Below, piece after piece: positions 8,118 through 19,338 of a stretch of 64,000 nt of DNA (its first letter is position 1; every line of letters starts with the position of its first letter). The position numbers and the translations under genes were made by a program. The notes beneath the pieces were generated by a model, which searched no databases, was not told where the DNA came from, and saw only the letters and a list, made by a program, of their open reading frames with translations. The DNA lies in assembly GCA_015179125.1 (NCBI GenBank), contig WHVA01000572.1, positions 1 to 64,000 of the forward strand, given 5' to 3'. Source of the stretch: Gautieria morchelliformis (Eukaryota; Basidiomycota; Agaricomycetes; Gomphales; Gomphaceae).

Positions 8118-9662
8118 ATGAATCCAAACTATGCCTCTCTTCACTATGTCTTGCTCTTTCCCAGGGGAGAGTTGGGGTGGCAACCTGGTATTCGCTATCG
8201 CCAATTACCAGACGGGCGTGAGCGAAGTGGGCGTGTCACTCAAATTCAGTTCCATTCCTATTGTCTCTTCCAGAGAACAGAAGAACCTACAACACTCCTG
8301 CGCGCTGGCAAATTATTCCAGCAGTACATTGTAGACTCTTGGGCCGCTGCAGAGCAAAGCAGGCTGTGGTGGATCAGGACAAATCAACACACTCTCCGTG
8401 CTGAGATGTATAACCAGATGATGGATGCCTTTCATCGCAATGACAATGACAGAGATCCAAACAACTTGGGCGCAAGATCCATTCTGCCTGCCACATTTCA
8501 GGGGGGGACACGGGACATGCAGGAAAACCTGCAGAACTCTCTGGCCATTTCAAGGAAGCATGGTGTGGCAGATCTCTTTATTACCATGACTGCCAATCCC
8601 AACTGGCAGGAGGTATTGGATGCATTGTTGCCTGGACAAACTCCTCAGGACAGGCCTGACCTGGTGTCGCGGGTGTTCCAGCTCAAAAAGAAATACCTCA
8701 TTGACTTGATCGTCAAGGAAAAGATTTTTGGGGAAACCGTCGCTCGCGTCCACACCATTGAATTCCAGAAAAGGGGACTCCCACACATGCATATTCTTAT
8801 CTGGTTTGAACGAGATTCCAAGATCAGACATCCACATGAGGTGGATTCAATGATTTCGGCAGAGTTCCCTGATCCAGAGACTCATCCTGTCCTCTACCGG
8901 TTGGTCTGTGAGCTGATGACACATGGTCCCTGTGGACAAATGAAACCAAACGCACCCTGCATGGAAAATGGCAAGTGCAAGAAAAACTTCCCAAAGCCAT
9001 TCTGTGAGGAAACCAGTCTGAATGAGGATGGATATCCAAAATATCGTCGTCGCAATGATGGAAGGCTGCACAATGTCAGAGGTGACATGCTGGACAACAG
9101 ATGGGTTGTGCCATACTCTGCCCTGCTCTTGCTCAAATTCTGGTGTCACATCAACCCTGAACTCACCATCAATGTGAGGTGTATCAAGTATATCCACAAG
9201 TATCTCTACAAGGGCCATGATCGGACCACCATGGAGTTTGGTCGCACCCAGGATGAAATTAAGCAGTACCTGGACGCTCGCTATGTCAGTGCTCATGAGG
9301 CCTGTTGGAGGTTGCTGGAGCGGGAAATCCACACCCAGGTGCCTGCAGTCATGGCACTGCCAGTCCATGAAAAGGACCACACACAATCATCTTTGATCCC
9401 GACCAGGATGTGGACAACATCCTGGAAAGGGCTGAGGCAAAAAAGACACCGCTCATGGCTTACTTTGAGGCCAATGATATCTACCCTGAAGCACGTGATC
9501 TGCTCTATGTGGAGTTTCCTGAGCATTTTACCTGGCACTCACAGGACAAGGTATGGACACCACGCCAAGGAGGTTATAGCATCGGTCGCCTTCACTTTGC
9601 AAACCCTAGATCAGGAGAGAGATTTTTTGTGCGACTCTCCTCACAGTGGTCAAGGGGGCTAG
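8118..9662 (+). CDS. Rep nuclease domain (Helitron-like N), H1
   Basis: Second frame of the H1 RepHel. Its ATG is not a true start: the homologous reading continues upstream in this frame, and H1 lacks one base near 8100 relative to H3. Conserved features are FITMTANPNW (about residue 153), the metal-binding HMHILIWF motif (HUH type, about 223) and KYIHKYLYKGHDR (about 357-370), which contains the catalytic tyrosines of Helitron Rep proteins. The enzyme nicks and joins DNA strands during rolling-circle transposition. After residue about 420 (base 9385, next to a CA-dinucleotide run) the frame drifts. The correct reading goes on at 9410-9640 and then 9646-9830 in other frames. Confidence 0.88.
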   Translation: MNPNYASLHYVLLFPRGELGWQPGIRYRQLPDGRERSGRVTQIQFHSYCLFQRTEEPTTLLRAGKLFQQYIVDSWAAAEQSRLWWIRTNQHTLRAEMYNQMMDAFHRNDNDRDPNNLGARSILPATFQGGTRDMQENLQNSLAISRKHGVADLFITMTANPNWQEVLDALLPGQTPQDRPDLVSRVFQLKKKYLIDLIVKEKIFGETVARVHTIEFQKRGLPHMHILIWFERDSKIRHPHEVDSMISAEFPDPETHPVLYRLVCELMTHGPCGQMKPNAPCMENGKCKKNFPKPFCEETSLNEDGYPKYRRRNDGRLHNVRGDMLDNRWVVPYSALLLLKFWCHINPELTINVRCIKYIHKYLYKGHDRTTMEFGRTQDEIKQYLDARYVSAHEACWRLLEREIHTQVPAVMALPVHEKDHTQSSLIPTRMWTTSWKGLRQKRHRSWLTLRPMISTLKHVICSMWSFLSILPGTHRTRYGHHAKEVIASVAFTLQTLDQERDFLCDSPHSGQGG

Positions 9663-10194
9663 ATCCTTTGAGGAGCTTAGGTCGGTGGATGGCATACAAT
9701 ATGCTACTTACAAGGAGGCCTGTCGTGCAAGGGGACTTCTGGATGATGATCAGGAGTTGAGGTTGTGTCTCCAGGAAGCCAGTGGCATGAAAACAGGTGC
9801 TCAGCTCAGACATCTCTTTGCCACCATCCTTGGCCATTGCAATCCATCGGGCCCGGCAGACTATGGGATGGCTTCAGGGAGCACATATGTGATGATCTCA
9901 GACATCAGCTCCAAATCAGACATGGTATGCAGGATCCACAGGACGATCAGGTTTATGATTTTGGCCTCTTTCTCTTGGAAAAAATCCTCCAGCAGGGTGG
10001 AATGTCCTTGAGCAGCTTTGATGATATGCCTCGGGTGGCAGGCGAGTGGGAGGCCCTCATTGGAAACAGGTTCATAGCTGAGCAGAGGGACTATGACCTG
10101 TTGAGAGAGGGACATAGCTGATGAGGAGGTTCCCAGGCTGAATGAGGGGCAAAGGTCGCGCATGATCAGATATTACGGTCGGCACTGACCAGAG

Positions 10195-10698
10195 ATGCTC
10201 ATGGGAAACCTGATGGACAAATGTTTTTTGTCACTGGCTCAGGTGGGCGCCGGGAAATCATTCACATGGAACACTCTAATCCACTCCTGTAGAGCGGAGA
10301 GCCTCATTGTGATTGCAGTAGCCTCATCTGCAATGGCTGCACTTATCCTCACTAAGGGTACAACCTCTCATAGCATGCTTGGAATTCCCATTCCTGTCCA
10401 TGAGCGCTCTTTCTCCTCCATCAAAAAGAACTCTGACAAGGCTGACATGCTGAGACAGGCCAGTCTCCTCATCTGGGATGAGGCTGCAATGCAGCATCGC
10501 CATGCCATAGAGGCCATTGACAGGACACTGAGGGATTTCCTTGACCAGCCTGACAGACCCTTTGGTGGCATCACAGTCGCCTTTGGAGGTGACTTTCAGC
10601 AGACTCTCCCAATTGTCCCTAAAGGCTCCAAGGAGGATATCGTGGGAGCTACCCTTCAGAAGTCATATCTGTGGCCAAAGATCAATGTCCTCATCTGA
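10195..10698 (+). CDS. Pif1-type helicase domain, N-terminal half, H1
   Basis: Third main frame of the H1 RepHel. It carries the Walker A motif GAGKSFTW, the SSAMAALIL and TSHSMLGIP blocks, Walker B IWDEAAM, and motif III GGDFQQTLPIV, all diagnostic of Pif1-family helicases fused to Helitron Rep. The stretch just before Walker A is out of register by one or two bases compared with H3. The frame breaks again near 10690, where a base is missing relative to H2. The helicase unwinds the donor strand during transposition. Confidence 0.88.
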   Translation: MLMGNLMDKCFLSLAQVGAGKSFTWNTLIHSCRAESLIVIAVASSAMAALILTKGTTSHSMLGIPIPVHERSFSSIKKNSDKADMLRQASLLIWDEAAMQHRHAIEAIDRTLRDFLDQPDRPFGGITVAFGGDFQQTLPIVPKGSKEDIVGATLQKSYLWPKINVLI

Positions 10699-10900
10699 CA
10701 GAGAACATGCGGGTGAGAAATGACCCTGACAGAGCCAGGTTTGCAGAATGGCTGCAGAATGTGGGCCAGGGAAAGGATCTCCCACTAGATCATACGTTCT
10801 CACTCCCTCCTCACATGGTTTGTGGCCCTGGAATTGAAGATCTGATCCAGGAAATATACCCTGGCATTGGCAATCATGTCCCTGCCCAGGACAATTACTT

Positions 10901-11527
10901 TTGGAGCGTGCCATCCTCTGTGCCAGAAACACTGAGGTCAATGAGATCAATTCCATGGTGTTTAGGGAGTTTCCAGGTGATGCTCAGGTCTTGCACTGCG
11001 CAAATTCCATTGAAGAATCCGACGATGCAGATCGGTATCCTGTGGAGTATCTGAATTCCATAGAGATGGGCTGTCTTCCTCCTGCTCGCTTGGAAGTCAA
11101 GCCTGGAGTGCCTCTGATGCTGTTGCGCAATTTGGATCAGAAGCAAGGACTATGCAATGGGACAAGGTTGCGGTTGGTGAGGATAAGCATTAGAGTGTTG
11201 GAGGTCAGGATCATCTCAGGTCCACGTGCAGGCAATATTGCTTTCATCCCCAGGATCATCATTAAGCCATCAGAGGGAGAGTTGCCATTTGTGCTGCAAA
11301 GGAGGCAGTTTCCAGTGCGTTTGGCATTTGCAATGACTATCAACAAGTCTCAGGGACAGTCTTTGGGTACGGTTGGGCTGGACCTGAGATATCCAGTGTT
11401 TGGACATGGTCAGTTGTATGTTGGTGTATCAAGAGGGACCAACTGGAACAGAGTCAAGGTCTTGCTTGAGGAGGGTTTGGACACAACCAACATTGTATAT
11501 AAAGATGTATTACTTAGAGCTCCTTGA
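10901..11527 (+). CDS. Pif1-type helicase domain, C-terminal half, H1
   Basis: Last frame of the H1 RepHel. From about residue 50 it gives the Pif1 C-terminal motifs: [46 protein letters not shown] (motif V) and GQLYVGVSR (motif VI). It ends at TGA 11525-11527 after YKDVLLRAP. This end is nearly identical in H2 (TGA 18277-18279) and H3 (24522-24524). About 180 bases separate it from the 3' hairpin of the element. Confidence 0.88.
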   Translation: MERAILCARNTEVNEINSMVFREFPGDAQVLHCANSIEESDDADRYPVEYLNSIEMGCLPPARLEVKPGVPLMLLRNLDQKQGLCNGTRLRLVRISIRVLEVRIISGPRAGNIAFIPRIIIKPSEGELPFVLQRRQFPVRLAFAMTINKSQGQSLGTVGLDLRYPVFGHGQLYVGVSRGTNWNRVKVLLEEGLDTTNIVYKDVLLRAP

Positions 11528-11683
11528 TTTTTTTATATCCACTTCTCTTGATATGATTTATGTGTTTTACTTCATTGTACTTGATGCAAATTGATTACTT
11601 TGATTTTCCCCAATGTACTTGACCTTACTGATATGTTAGACTTACTGGATGCATTTGACCCTACCGAGGCGTTGACCTACACC

Positions 11684-11710
11684 CCGCGCGAAGGCGCGGT
11701 ACCCACCTAG
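11684..11710 (+). other. Helitron H1 3' terminus with hairpin
   Basis: The 6-bp stem CCGCGC/GCGCGG with a GAAG loop, then an 11-base spacer TACCCACCTAG ending in the CTAG terminus. Equivalent ends: H2 18403-18425 (stem reduced to 3 bp), H3 24671-24698 (7-bp stem, GAA loop), H4 26205-26233 (same with one mismatch), H5 29397-29421 (GTGC/GCAC stem). The spacer TACCCACCTAG is identical in H1-H4. Known Helitrons use this hairpin as the termination signal. Confidence 0.9.
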
Positions 11711-11989
11711 TCTAAGAGTTAAACGCGCTCAGTGGGTGTGGGCGTGAGGCCTGACTAATATATTACAAATAATGTTACGTAAAATTAGTCAGCGGAGCGA
11801 GCGGCGCAGCCGCGAGCCTAGGCCCAGGCCGCAGCGGACCCTTGCCCGGTACAGCGCTGGGTGACCTGGCAGACGCTGCGCAGCCGGTCCCCTCTGCCCT
11901 CCTTCTACCATCATCCCATCCCATCCCATCCCTCCCACCACCTGCATCTCTTCCATTAACTTCCTATCTAGGTTCTTTCTGGTGGTTTG

Positions 11990-13060
11990 ATCTACTGAAA
12001 CTGCCTTTTTATGTTGTTATTTATAATTTCGCTTTTTGGCCTTTTTAGGACTTTTCAAGTGATTTGTCCTGTCACTGCTGCACTGATACTGGGTGTTTCT
12101 GTGAGTGTTATGTATTGTATCTGCCTTTTCTTGATGCTTATTATGTTCTTTTTTGCTATTTTCGCTTTTTTGGCTTTTTAGGCACTGTCAAGTGATATTT
12201 GTCCTGTCACTGCTGCACCTGCTATCTGGCTGTTTCTGGTGAGTGTATGTATTGTACTGCCTTTTCTTGATGCTTATTATGTTCTTTTTTGCTATAATTT
12301 CGCTTTTTGGCTTTTTTTAGGCACTGCTCAAGTGAATTTGTCCTGTCACTGCTGCACTGCTATCTGGCTGTTTCTGGTGAGTGCTATGCTATTGTACTGC
12401 CTTTTCTTGATGCTTATTATGTTTTTTTGCTTATTTCGCTTTTTTGCTTTCTTAGGCACTTCAAGTAATTTCTGTCACTGCTGCACTGTTGGCTGTTCTG
12501 GTGGTGCTATGCTATTGTACCTGCTTTTCTTGATGCTTTTTGTTATTGTTTTGTTTAGGCACTTCAAGTGATATTTTCTGTACTGCTGCACTCTATCTGG
12601 CTGTTTTGGTGGTGTATATGTACCTGCTTTTTTGAGGCTTTTTCTTTATTTCCATAATTTCGCTTTTTGGCTTTTTTTAGGCACTTTTCAAGTGACATTC
12701 TTTCTGTCACTGCTGCACTTGCTACCTGGCTGTTTCTGGTGAGTGTTATGCATTGTACCTGCCTTTTCTTGATGGCTTATTATCTTCTTATTTGCCATAA
12801 TTTCGCTTTTTTGGCTTTTTTTAGGCACTTTTCAAGTGACATTTGTCCTGTCACTGCTGCACCTGCTACCTGGCTGTTTCTGGTGAGTGTTATGGTATTG
12901 TATCTGCCTTTTCTTGATGCTTATTATGTTGTTATTTGCTATAACTTTGCTTTTTGGCATTTTGTAGGCACTTTTCAAGTGCATTTGTCCTGTCACTACT
13001 GCATACCCTACCTGGGTATTATCCCCTTTCTGGTAAGTTTTTGTAACTGTATCTGCTGTT
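11990..13060 (+). repeat. Degenerate intron/mini-exon-like array in H2
   Basis: Same cassettes as in H1: TTTTTGGCTTTTTTTAG followed by a GCACT...GGCTGTTTCTG block and a GGTGAGT donor. The first five or six units have lost many single bases, so spacing is irregular and no long frame is open. The last two units (12660-12960) and the following GTAAGT...TGCAG intron are well preserved and match H1. Confidence 0.7.
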
Positions 13061-13193
13061 TGCAGTATTTATATTAGGATCAGTGGCTTTGCAATCCGTC
13101 TGAGATACCCGCACAGCCTGTTTTCCCTGAGTTTGCCTTATTCTGCTTGCGATGTAAGTCTGATATTGATATCTTTATTCTCTCTCTACTCTT

Positions 13194-16100
13194 ATGCCTG
13201 CATTTCTCAGGGATCCATCTACCCCAGAGAGCAACCGTCGGCAGGTGCGTGAAAGTGCGAGGGAGGGGCAGGAGGTAATGACACCACCCAGTCATCGGAG
13301 AGCGCGTCGGAGAGCGCATATTGGAGCTCAGAACCAGCCACCCCTCCACCACCGCCTTTTGCCATCCCTCACCCTCCTTCTAGAAGCAGTGCAGCCGATC
13401 CTTTTCAACAACCTGTGGCAGGGCCATCACGTCCACCAATGCCTGCGGCGCCATCACTTGCTCCTGATCCCAGTCCTACAGAGCAGGTGGCAGCCCTTCG
13501 TGCTCAGTTAGCAGTTATCACACCATGGCAGCCCCTGAGAGGACATAGGCCAGACCCTGTACAGCCAGCTCCATTGCACCCTCCTACGCTTGCGGGGCCA
13601 TCATATCCACCTGATCCCAGTCCTGGAGAGCAGGTGGCAGCCCTTCGTGCACAGTTAGCAGCTATCCCACGATTACAGCCCCTCAGAAGAAATAGGCCTG
13701 ACCTGGACAGCCAGCTCCTGTAGCAGGTTCTGCAGCAATTGCTCAGTTGCGTGCTCAGGCGGCTGGAATTGGACAACCTGTAGTAGGCTCTACAGCGGTG
13801 GCAGATTTGCGTGCTCATGCTGCTGGGTTACAGCCTATCCCAGCACAGCCCTTGGGAAGACACAGGCAGGCACCTTTACAACCAGCTCCTAGACCTCCTG
13901 TAGTAGGTTCTGCAGCGGTCGCAGCATTGCGGCTCAGGCTAATGCAGTAAGACCAATGCCTCGGCTACTCCCTGCATTCTGCGGCCTCTTCAGCGACTGC
14001 CTGCACCTCCTCAGCCTCCTCAGCCACTCCCTGCCACCTCCGCACTCCTGCCCTCCCGCCTCTCAGCCACTCCCTGCACCTCTCGCCTCCTCAGCCACTC
14101 CCTGTACCTCGGCAGCGTCCTCAGCGACCTCCTCCTCCTATTCCACTTGGTCGCTCTAGAATAATCGAGGCAGATGTGCAGCGTCATGATCTGGGTCCCA
14201 TGGTTATTCCCTGCCCTGACTGTGGAGCATTACACTGGATGGCAGAACGCCTGCAGAATCCTCAAATCGGCGGCCCAGATTTGGTGATTGCTGTATGGAA
14301 GGAAAGGTGCAGCTTCCAGAGCTGCCAGTGCTCCCTCAGCCATTGAGACGGCTCTTAGAGGGCCAGGACCCTGAGGCAAACAGTTTCGCAGAACATCAGG
14401 CAGTACAATGCTGCATTTGCATTCACTTCCTTGGGAGCCGATTTGATCTAGATTTGCTTCGGGAGGGTCGTGGTCCATATGTCCTCAAGCTGCAGGGCGA
14501 ACTGTATCATATTCATGGCTCTCTCATCCCTAACCCTGGGAGGCGGATACAGTATGCCCAACTTTATATATATGATCCAGCATTGGCTTTGGCACAGAGG
14601 AACACGCGTAACCCAGGTCTGTCTCCAACTATCATGGGAGACTTGCAGGAAATGCTCCTCTATGCAATCCTCATGTTCCCATATATAGACAAGCGGCTGA
14701 GAGGCTCAGAGCTCAGGGACAGAATGGTGAGATCCGGGCTAGGCTCACATACAGGGAACACAGGGATCCTAGGAGGTATAATATCCCTACTGCGGATGAG
14801 ATTGCGGTGGTTCTTCCTGGAGATGGCATCATCCTGAACCTAGGATATTATTGTCCAGCTCAAAGGTGGACGTTTAAAGGGTATCCGATATGAATCCAAA
14901 CTATGCCTCTCTTCACTATGTCTTGCTCTTTCCCAGGGGAGAGTTGGGGTGGCAACCTGGTATTCGCTATCGCCAATTACCAGACGGGCGTGAGCGAAGT
15001 GGGCGTGTCACCCAAATTCAGTTCCATTCCTATCGTCTCTTCCAGAGAACAGAAGAACCTACAACACTCCTGCGCGCTGGCAAATTATTCCAGCAGTACA
15101 TTGTAGACTCTTGGGCCGCTGCAGAGCAAAGCAGGCTGTGGTGGATCAGGACAAATCAACACACTCTCCGTGCTGAGATGTATAACCAGATGATGGATGC
15201 CTTTCATCGCAATGACAATGACAGAGATCCAAACAACTTGGGCCAAGATCCATTCTGCCTGCCACATTTCAGGGGGGGACACGGACATGCAGGAAAACCT
15301 GCAGAACTCTCTGGCCATTTCAAGGAAGTATGGTGTGGCAGATCTCTTTATTACCATGACTGCCAATCCCAACTGGCAGGAGGTATTGGATGCATTGTTG
15401 CCTGGACAACTCCTCAGGACAGGCCTGACCTGGTGTCGCGGGTGTTCCAGCTCAAAAAGAAATACCTCATTGACTTGATCGTCAAGGAAAAGATTTTGGG
15501 GAAACCGTCGCTCGCGTCCACACCATTGAATTCCAGAAAAGGGACTCCCACACATGCATATTCTTATCTGGTTTGAACAGATTCCAAGATCAGACATCCA
15601 CATGAGGTGGATTCAATGATTTCGGCAGAGTTCCCTGATCCAGAGACTCATCCTGTCCTCTACCGGTTGGTCTGTGAGCTGATGACACATGTCCCTGTGG
15701 ACAAATGAAACCAAACGCACCCTGCATGGAAAATGGCAAGTGCAAGAAAAACTTCCCAAAGCCATTCTGTGAGGAAACCAGTCTGAATGAGGATGGATAT
15801 CCAAAATATCGTCGTCGCAATGATGGAAGGTGCACAATGTCAGAGGTGACATGCTGGACAACAGATGGGTTGTGCCATACTCTGCCTGCTCTTGCTCAAA
15901 TTCTGGTGTCACATCAACCCTGAACTCACCATCAATGTGAGGTGTATCAAGTATATCACAAGTATCTCTACAAGGGCCATGATCGGACCACCATGGAGTT
16001 TGGTCGCACCCAGGATGAAATTAAGCAGTACCTGGACGCTCGCTATGTCAGTGTCATGAGGCCTGTTGGAGGTTGCTGGAGCGGGAAATCCACACCCAGG

Positions 16101-18279
16101 TGCCTGCAGTCATGGCACTGCCAGTCCATGAAAAGGACCACACACAATCATCTTTGATCCCAACCAGGATGTGACAACATCCTGGAAAGGGCTGAGGCAA
16201 AAAAGACACCGTCATGGCTTACTTTGAGGCCAATGATATCTACCCTGAAGCACGTGATCTGCTCTATGTGGAGTTTCCTGAGCATTTTACCTGGCACTCA
16301 CAGGACAAGGTATGGACACCACGCCAAGGAGGTTATAGCATCGGTCGCCTTCACTTTGCAAACCCTAGATCAGGAGAGAGATTTTTTGTGCGCACTCTCC
16401 TCACAGTGGTCAAGGGGGCTAGATCCTTTGAGGAGCTTAGGTCGGTGGATGGCATACAATATGCTACTTACAAGGAGGCCTGTCGTGCAAGGGACTTCTG
16501 GATGATGATCAGGAGTTGAGGTTGTGTCTCCAGGAAGCCAGTGGCATGAAAACAGGTGCTCAGCTCAGACATCTCTTTGCCACCATCCTTGGCCATTGCA
16601 ATCCATCGGGTCCTGGCAGACTATGGGATGGCTTCAGGGAGCACATATGTGATGATCTCAGACATCAGCTCAAATCAGACATGGCATGCAGGATCCACAG
16701 GATGATCAGGTTTATGATTTTGGCTCTTTCTCTTGGAAAAAATCCTCCAGCAGGGTGGAATGTCCTTGAGCAGCTTTGATGATATGCCTCGGGTGGCAGG
16801 CGAGTGGGAGGCCCTCATTGGAAACAGGTTCATAGCTGAGCAGAGGGACTATGACCGTGTTGAAGAGAGGAACATAGCTGATGAGGAGGTTCCCAGGCTG
16901 AATGAGGGGCAAAGGTCACGCATGATCAGATATTAGGTCGGCACTGACCAGAGATGCTCATGGGAAACCTGATGGACAAATGTTTTTGTCACTGGCTCAG
17001 GTGGCGCGGGAAATCATTCACATGGAACACTCTAATCCACTCCTATAGAGCGGAGAGCCTCATTGTGATTGCAGTAGCCTCATCTGCAATGGCTGCACTT
17101 ATCCTCACTAAGGGTACAACCTCTCATAGCATGCTTGGAATTCCCATTCCTGTCCATGAGCGCTCTTTCTCCTCCATCAAAAAGAACTCTGACAAGGCTG
17201 ACATGCTGAGACAGGCCAGTCTCCTCATCTGGGATGAGGCTGCAATGCAGCATCGCCATGCCATAGAGGCCATTGACAGGACACTGAGGGATTTCCTTGA
17301 CCAGCCTGACAGACCCTTTGGTGGCATCACAGTCGCCTTTGGAGGTGACTTTCAGCAGACTCTGCCAATTGTCCCTAAAGGCTCCAAGGAGGATATCTGG
17401 GAGCTACCCTTCAGAAGTCATATCTGTGGCCAAAGATCAATGTCCTCCATCTGACAGAGAACATGCGGGTGAGAAATGACCCTGACAGAGCCAGGTTTGC
17501 AGAATGGCTGCAGAATGTGGGCCAGGGAAAGGATCTCCCACTAGATCATACGTTCTCACTGCCTCCTCACATGGTTTGTGGCCCTGGAATTGAAGATCTG
17601 ATCAGGAAATATACCCTGGCATTGGCAATCATGTCCCTGCCCAGGACAATTACTTTTTGGAGCGTGCCATCCTCTGTGCCAGAAACACTGAGGTCAATGA
17701 GATCAATTCCATGGTGTTTAGGGAGTTTCCAGGTGATGCTCAGGTCTTGCACTGTGCAAATTCCATTGAAGAGTCCGACGATGCAGATCGGTATCCTGTG
17801 GAGTATCTGAATTCCATAGAGATGGGCTGTCTTCCTCCTGCTCGCTTGGAAGTCAAGCCTGGAGTGCCTCTGATGCTGTTGCGCAATTTGGATCAGAAGC
17901 AAGGACTATGCAATGGGACAAGGTTGCGGTTGGTGAGGATAAGCATTAGAGTGTTGGAGGTCAGGATCATCTCAGGTCCATGTGCAGGAATATTGCTTTC
18001 ATCCCAGGATCATCATTAAGCCATCAGAGGGAGAGTTGCCATTTGTGCTGAAAGGAGGCAGTTTCCAGTGCGTTTGGCATTTGCAATGACTATCAACAAG
18101 TCTCAGGGACAGTCTTTGGGTACGGTTGGGCTGGACCTGAGATATCCAGTGTTTGGACATGGTCAGTTGTATGTTGGTGTATCAAGAGGGACCAACTGGA
18201 ACAGAGTGAAGTCTTGCTTGAGGAGGGTTTGGACACAACCAACATTGTATATAAAGATGTATTACTTAGAGCTCCTTGA
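13194..18279 (+). pseudogene. Helitron RepHel gene of H2, frameshifted throughout
   Basis: Same start (ATG 13194) and stop (TGA 18277-18279) as H1. The main readable pieces are 13415-13700, 14295-14760 (zinc-finger and N-terminal Helitron block), 14890-15480 (Rep, ATANPNW region), 15705-15850, 16214-16500, 16954-17450 (Walker A region damaged, then IWDEAAM and GGDFQQTLPIV), 17657-18000 and 18068-18190 (motifs V and VI). At several places H2 keeps the frame where H1 has lost it, for instance near 14735, so the two copies correct each other. As written it cannot encode a working transposase. Confidence 0.85.
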
Positions 18280-18957
18280 TTTTTTTATATCCACTTCTCT
18301 TCATATGGTTTATGTGTGTTACTTGATTTTACTTGATGCAAATTGGTTACTTTTATTTCCCCAATGCACTTGACCTTACCGATGCGTTTGACCTACACCC
18401 CACGCGAAGCGCGGTACCCACCTAGTTCTATAGGTGAAGTAGCACGTGGGAGGTTGTGGGCGCGCTTACAACATATTATGTCAAGTTATGTCAGCGGAGC
18501 GCGCGAGCGGCGCAGCCGCGAGCCCCACCAGCGGTTTGCGCCACTCTTCCGGCTCCAGCGCTGCGCAGCGTTCTGGAGCATGCGAGCGGCGCAGCCGGAG
18601 CGGTTTAGGCCGGTCTGCTCAGGCGCTCAAAGCAGCGCTGCGCTGGCAGATCGCTGCGCAGCCAGCCGCTTTGCGCACTCCACCACCACCCTCCTCTCCT
18701 CTCCTCTCTGCCCACTACTAGATAGAATAAAAATTGCGTGAGAGTGAATTAATAGATAGCCTATATAGTGTAGTACACAAAAGATCTCTTCCCAGGGAGA
18801 TCTCTGCAGTGAACTATTGGGGTTGACCTCTTCAGTGGGGCAGCTTTTTCTCTGCTAAGGAGCCAGGTAGTGATCCCAGGCTGCCTTAGAGGGAGCCACA
18901 ATTGCATTGCAGTTCTTTCAGTGTTGACTTGCACTACTGGTGGCTGAAGAAGACATC

Positions 18958-18986
18958 TCCCAGGACCAGGACCAGGACCAGGACCT
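18958..18986. repeat. Hexamer microsatellite in the H3 leader
   Basis: About four to five copies of CCAGGA/GACCAG in a row. Short and probably of no coding meaning, because it lies upstream of the RepHel start. Confidence 0.7.
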
Positions 18987-19338
18987 TTTACTGGAATTAT
19001 TCCAGTTGGATAGCCGAAGAAGACTTGGATATTTTCATCAAAAAAATTCCCATCCCTTCCTTGGTACATATATTTCTCTGTGGTCTGGTGTGAGCCATCT
19101 GACAGTTTTTTTTTGTTTTTAAATAGAAATTAATAAATTCCCTTGACTTTGCCTAACAAACAAAACTCCCATCCTTCCTTGGTATGTATGTATTTCTCTG
19201 TGGTCTGGTGTGAGCCGTCTGACATTTATTTAATTAGAAATTAATAAATTCCCTGACTTTGCCAAGAAAAATTAACAAAACAGCATCTGCTTGCAAATGT
19301 AAGTTGAAGTGGGGTAGCTTGATTGTTCCTCTAAGCTT

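Larger units (their letters stand above)
6182..11527 (+). pseudogene. Helitron RepHel gene of H1, whole span
   Basis: One gene of about 1780 codons, readable only by changing frame several times: near 7965, 8100, 9385, 9635, 9880, 10110, 10235, 10690 and 10830. At most of these places the sister copies H2 or H3 have one base more or less and keep the frame. In-frame stop codons made by substitution are rare, so damage is almost purely by single-base indels. Whether the original was active cannot be told from this copy. Confidence 0.8.
4455..11710 (+). mobile_element. Helitron H1 (7.26 kb, autonomous type, RepHel frameshifted)
   Basis: The element starts TCTAAGAGTTAAACGCGCTC and ends CTAG followed by T, with A before the start: the 5'-TC...CTRR-3' ends and A|T target of Helitrons. 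Eleven bases before the CTAG end is a perfect 6-bp hairpin CCGCGC-GAAG-GCGCGG (11684-11699). Inside, in order, are a subterminal palindrome (4549-4561), an intron/mini-exon-like tandem array (about 4730-6030), a small intron, and one RepHel gene (6182-11527). H2 begins on the very next base after the CTAG. Rolling-circle transposition is known for the superfamily. The copy is not intact, because its RepHel is split over several frames. Confidence 0.95.
11711..18425 (+). mobile_element. Helitron H2 (6.7 kb), sister copy of H1, heavily indel-marked
   Basis: Begins TCTAAGAGTTAAACGCGCTC directly after the CTAG of H1 and ends CTAG at 18425. It is collinear with H1 over its whole length except that one Ala/Gln/Pro repeat block of RepHel is absent. 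Differences from H1 are mostly single missing bases, densest in the 5' array (12000-12660) where most cassettes have lost bases. The RepHel body is close to identical otherwise. A tandem pair with almost no substitutions but many one-base gaps is unusual (see findings). Confidence 0.93.
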
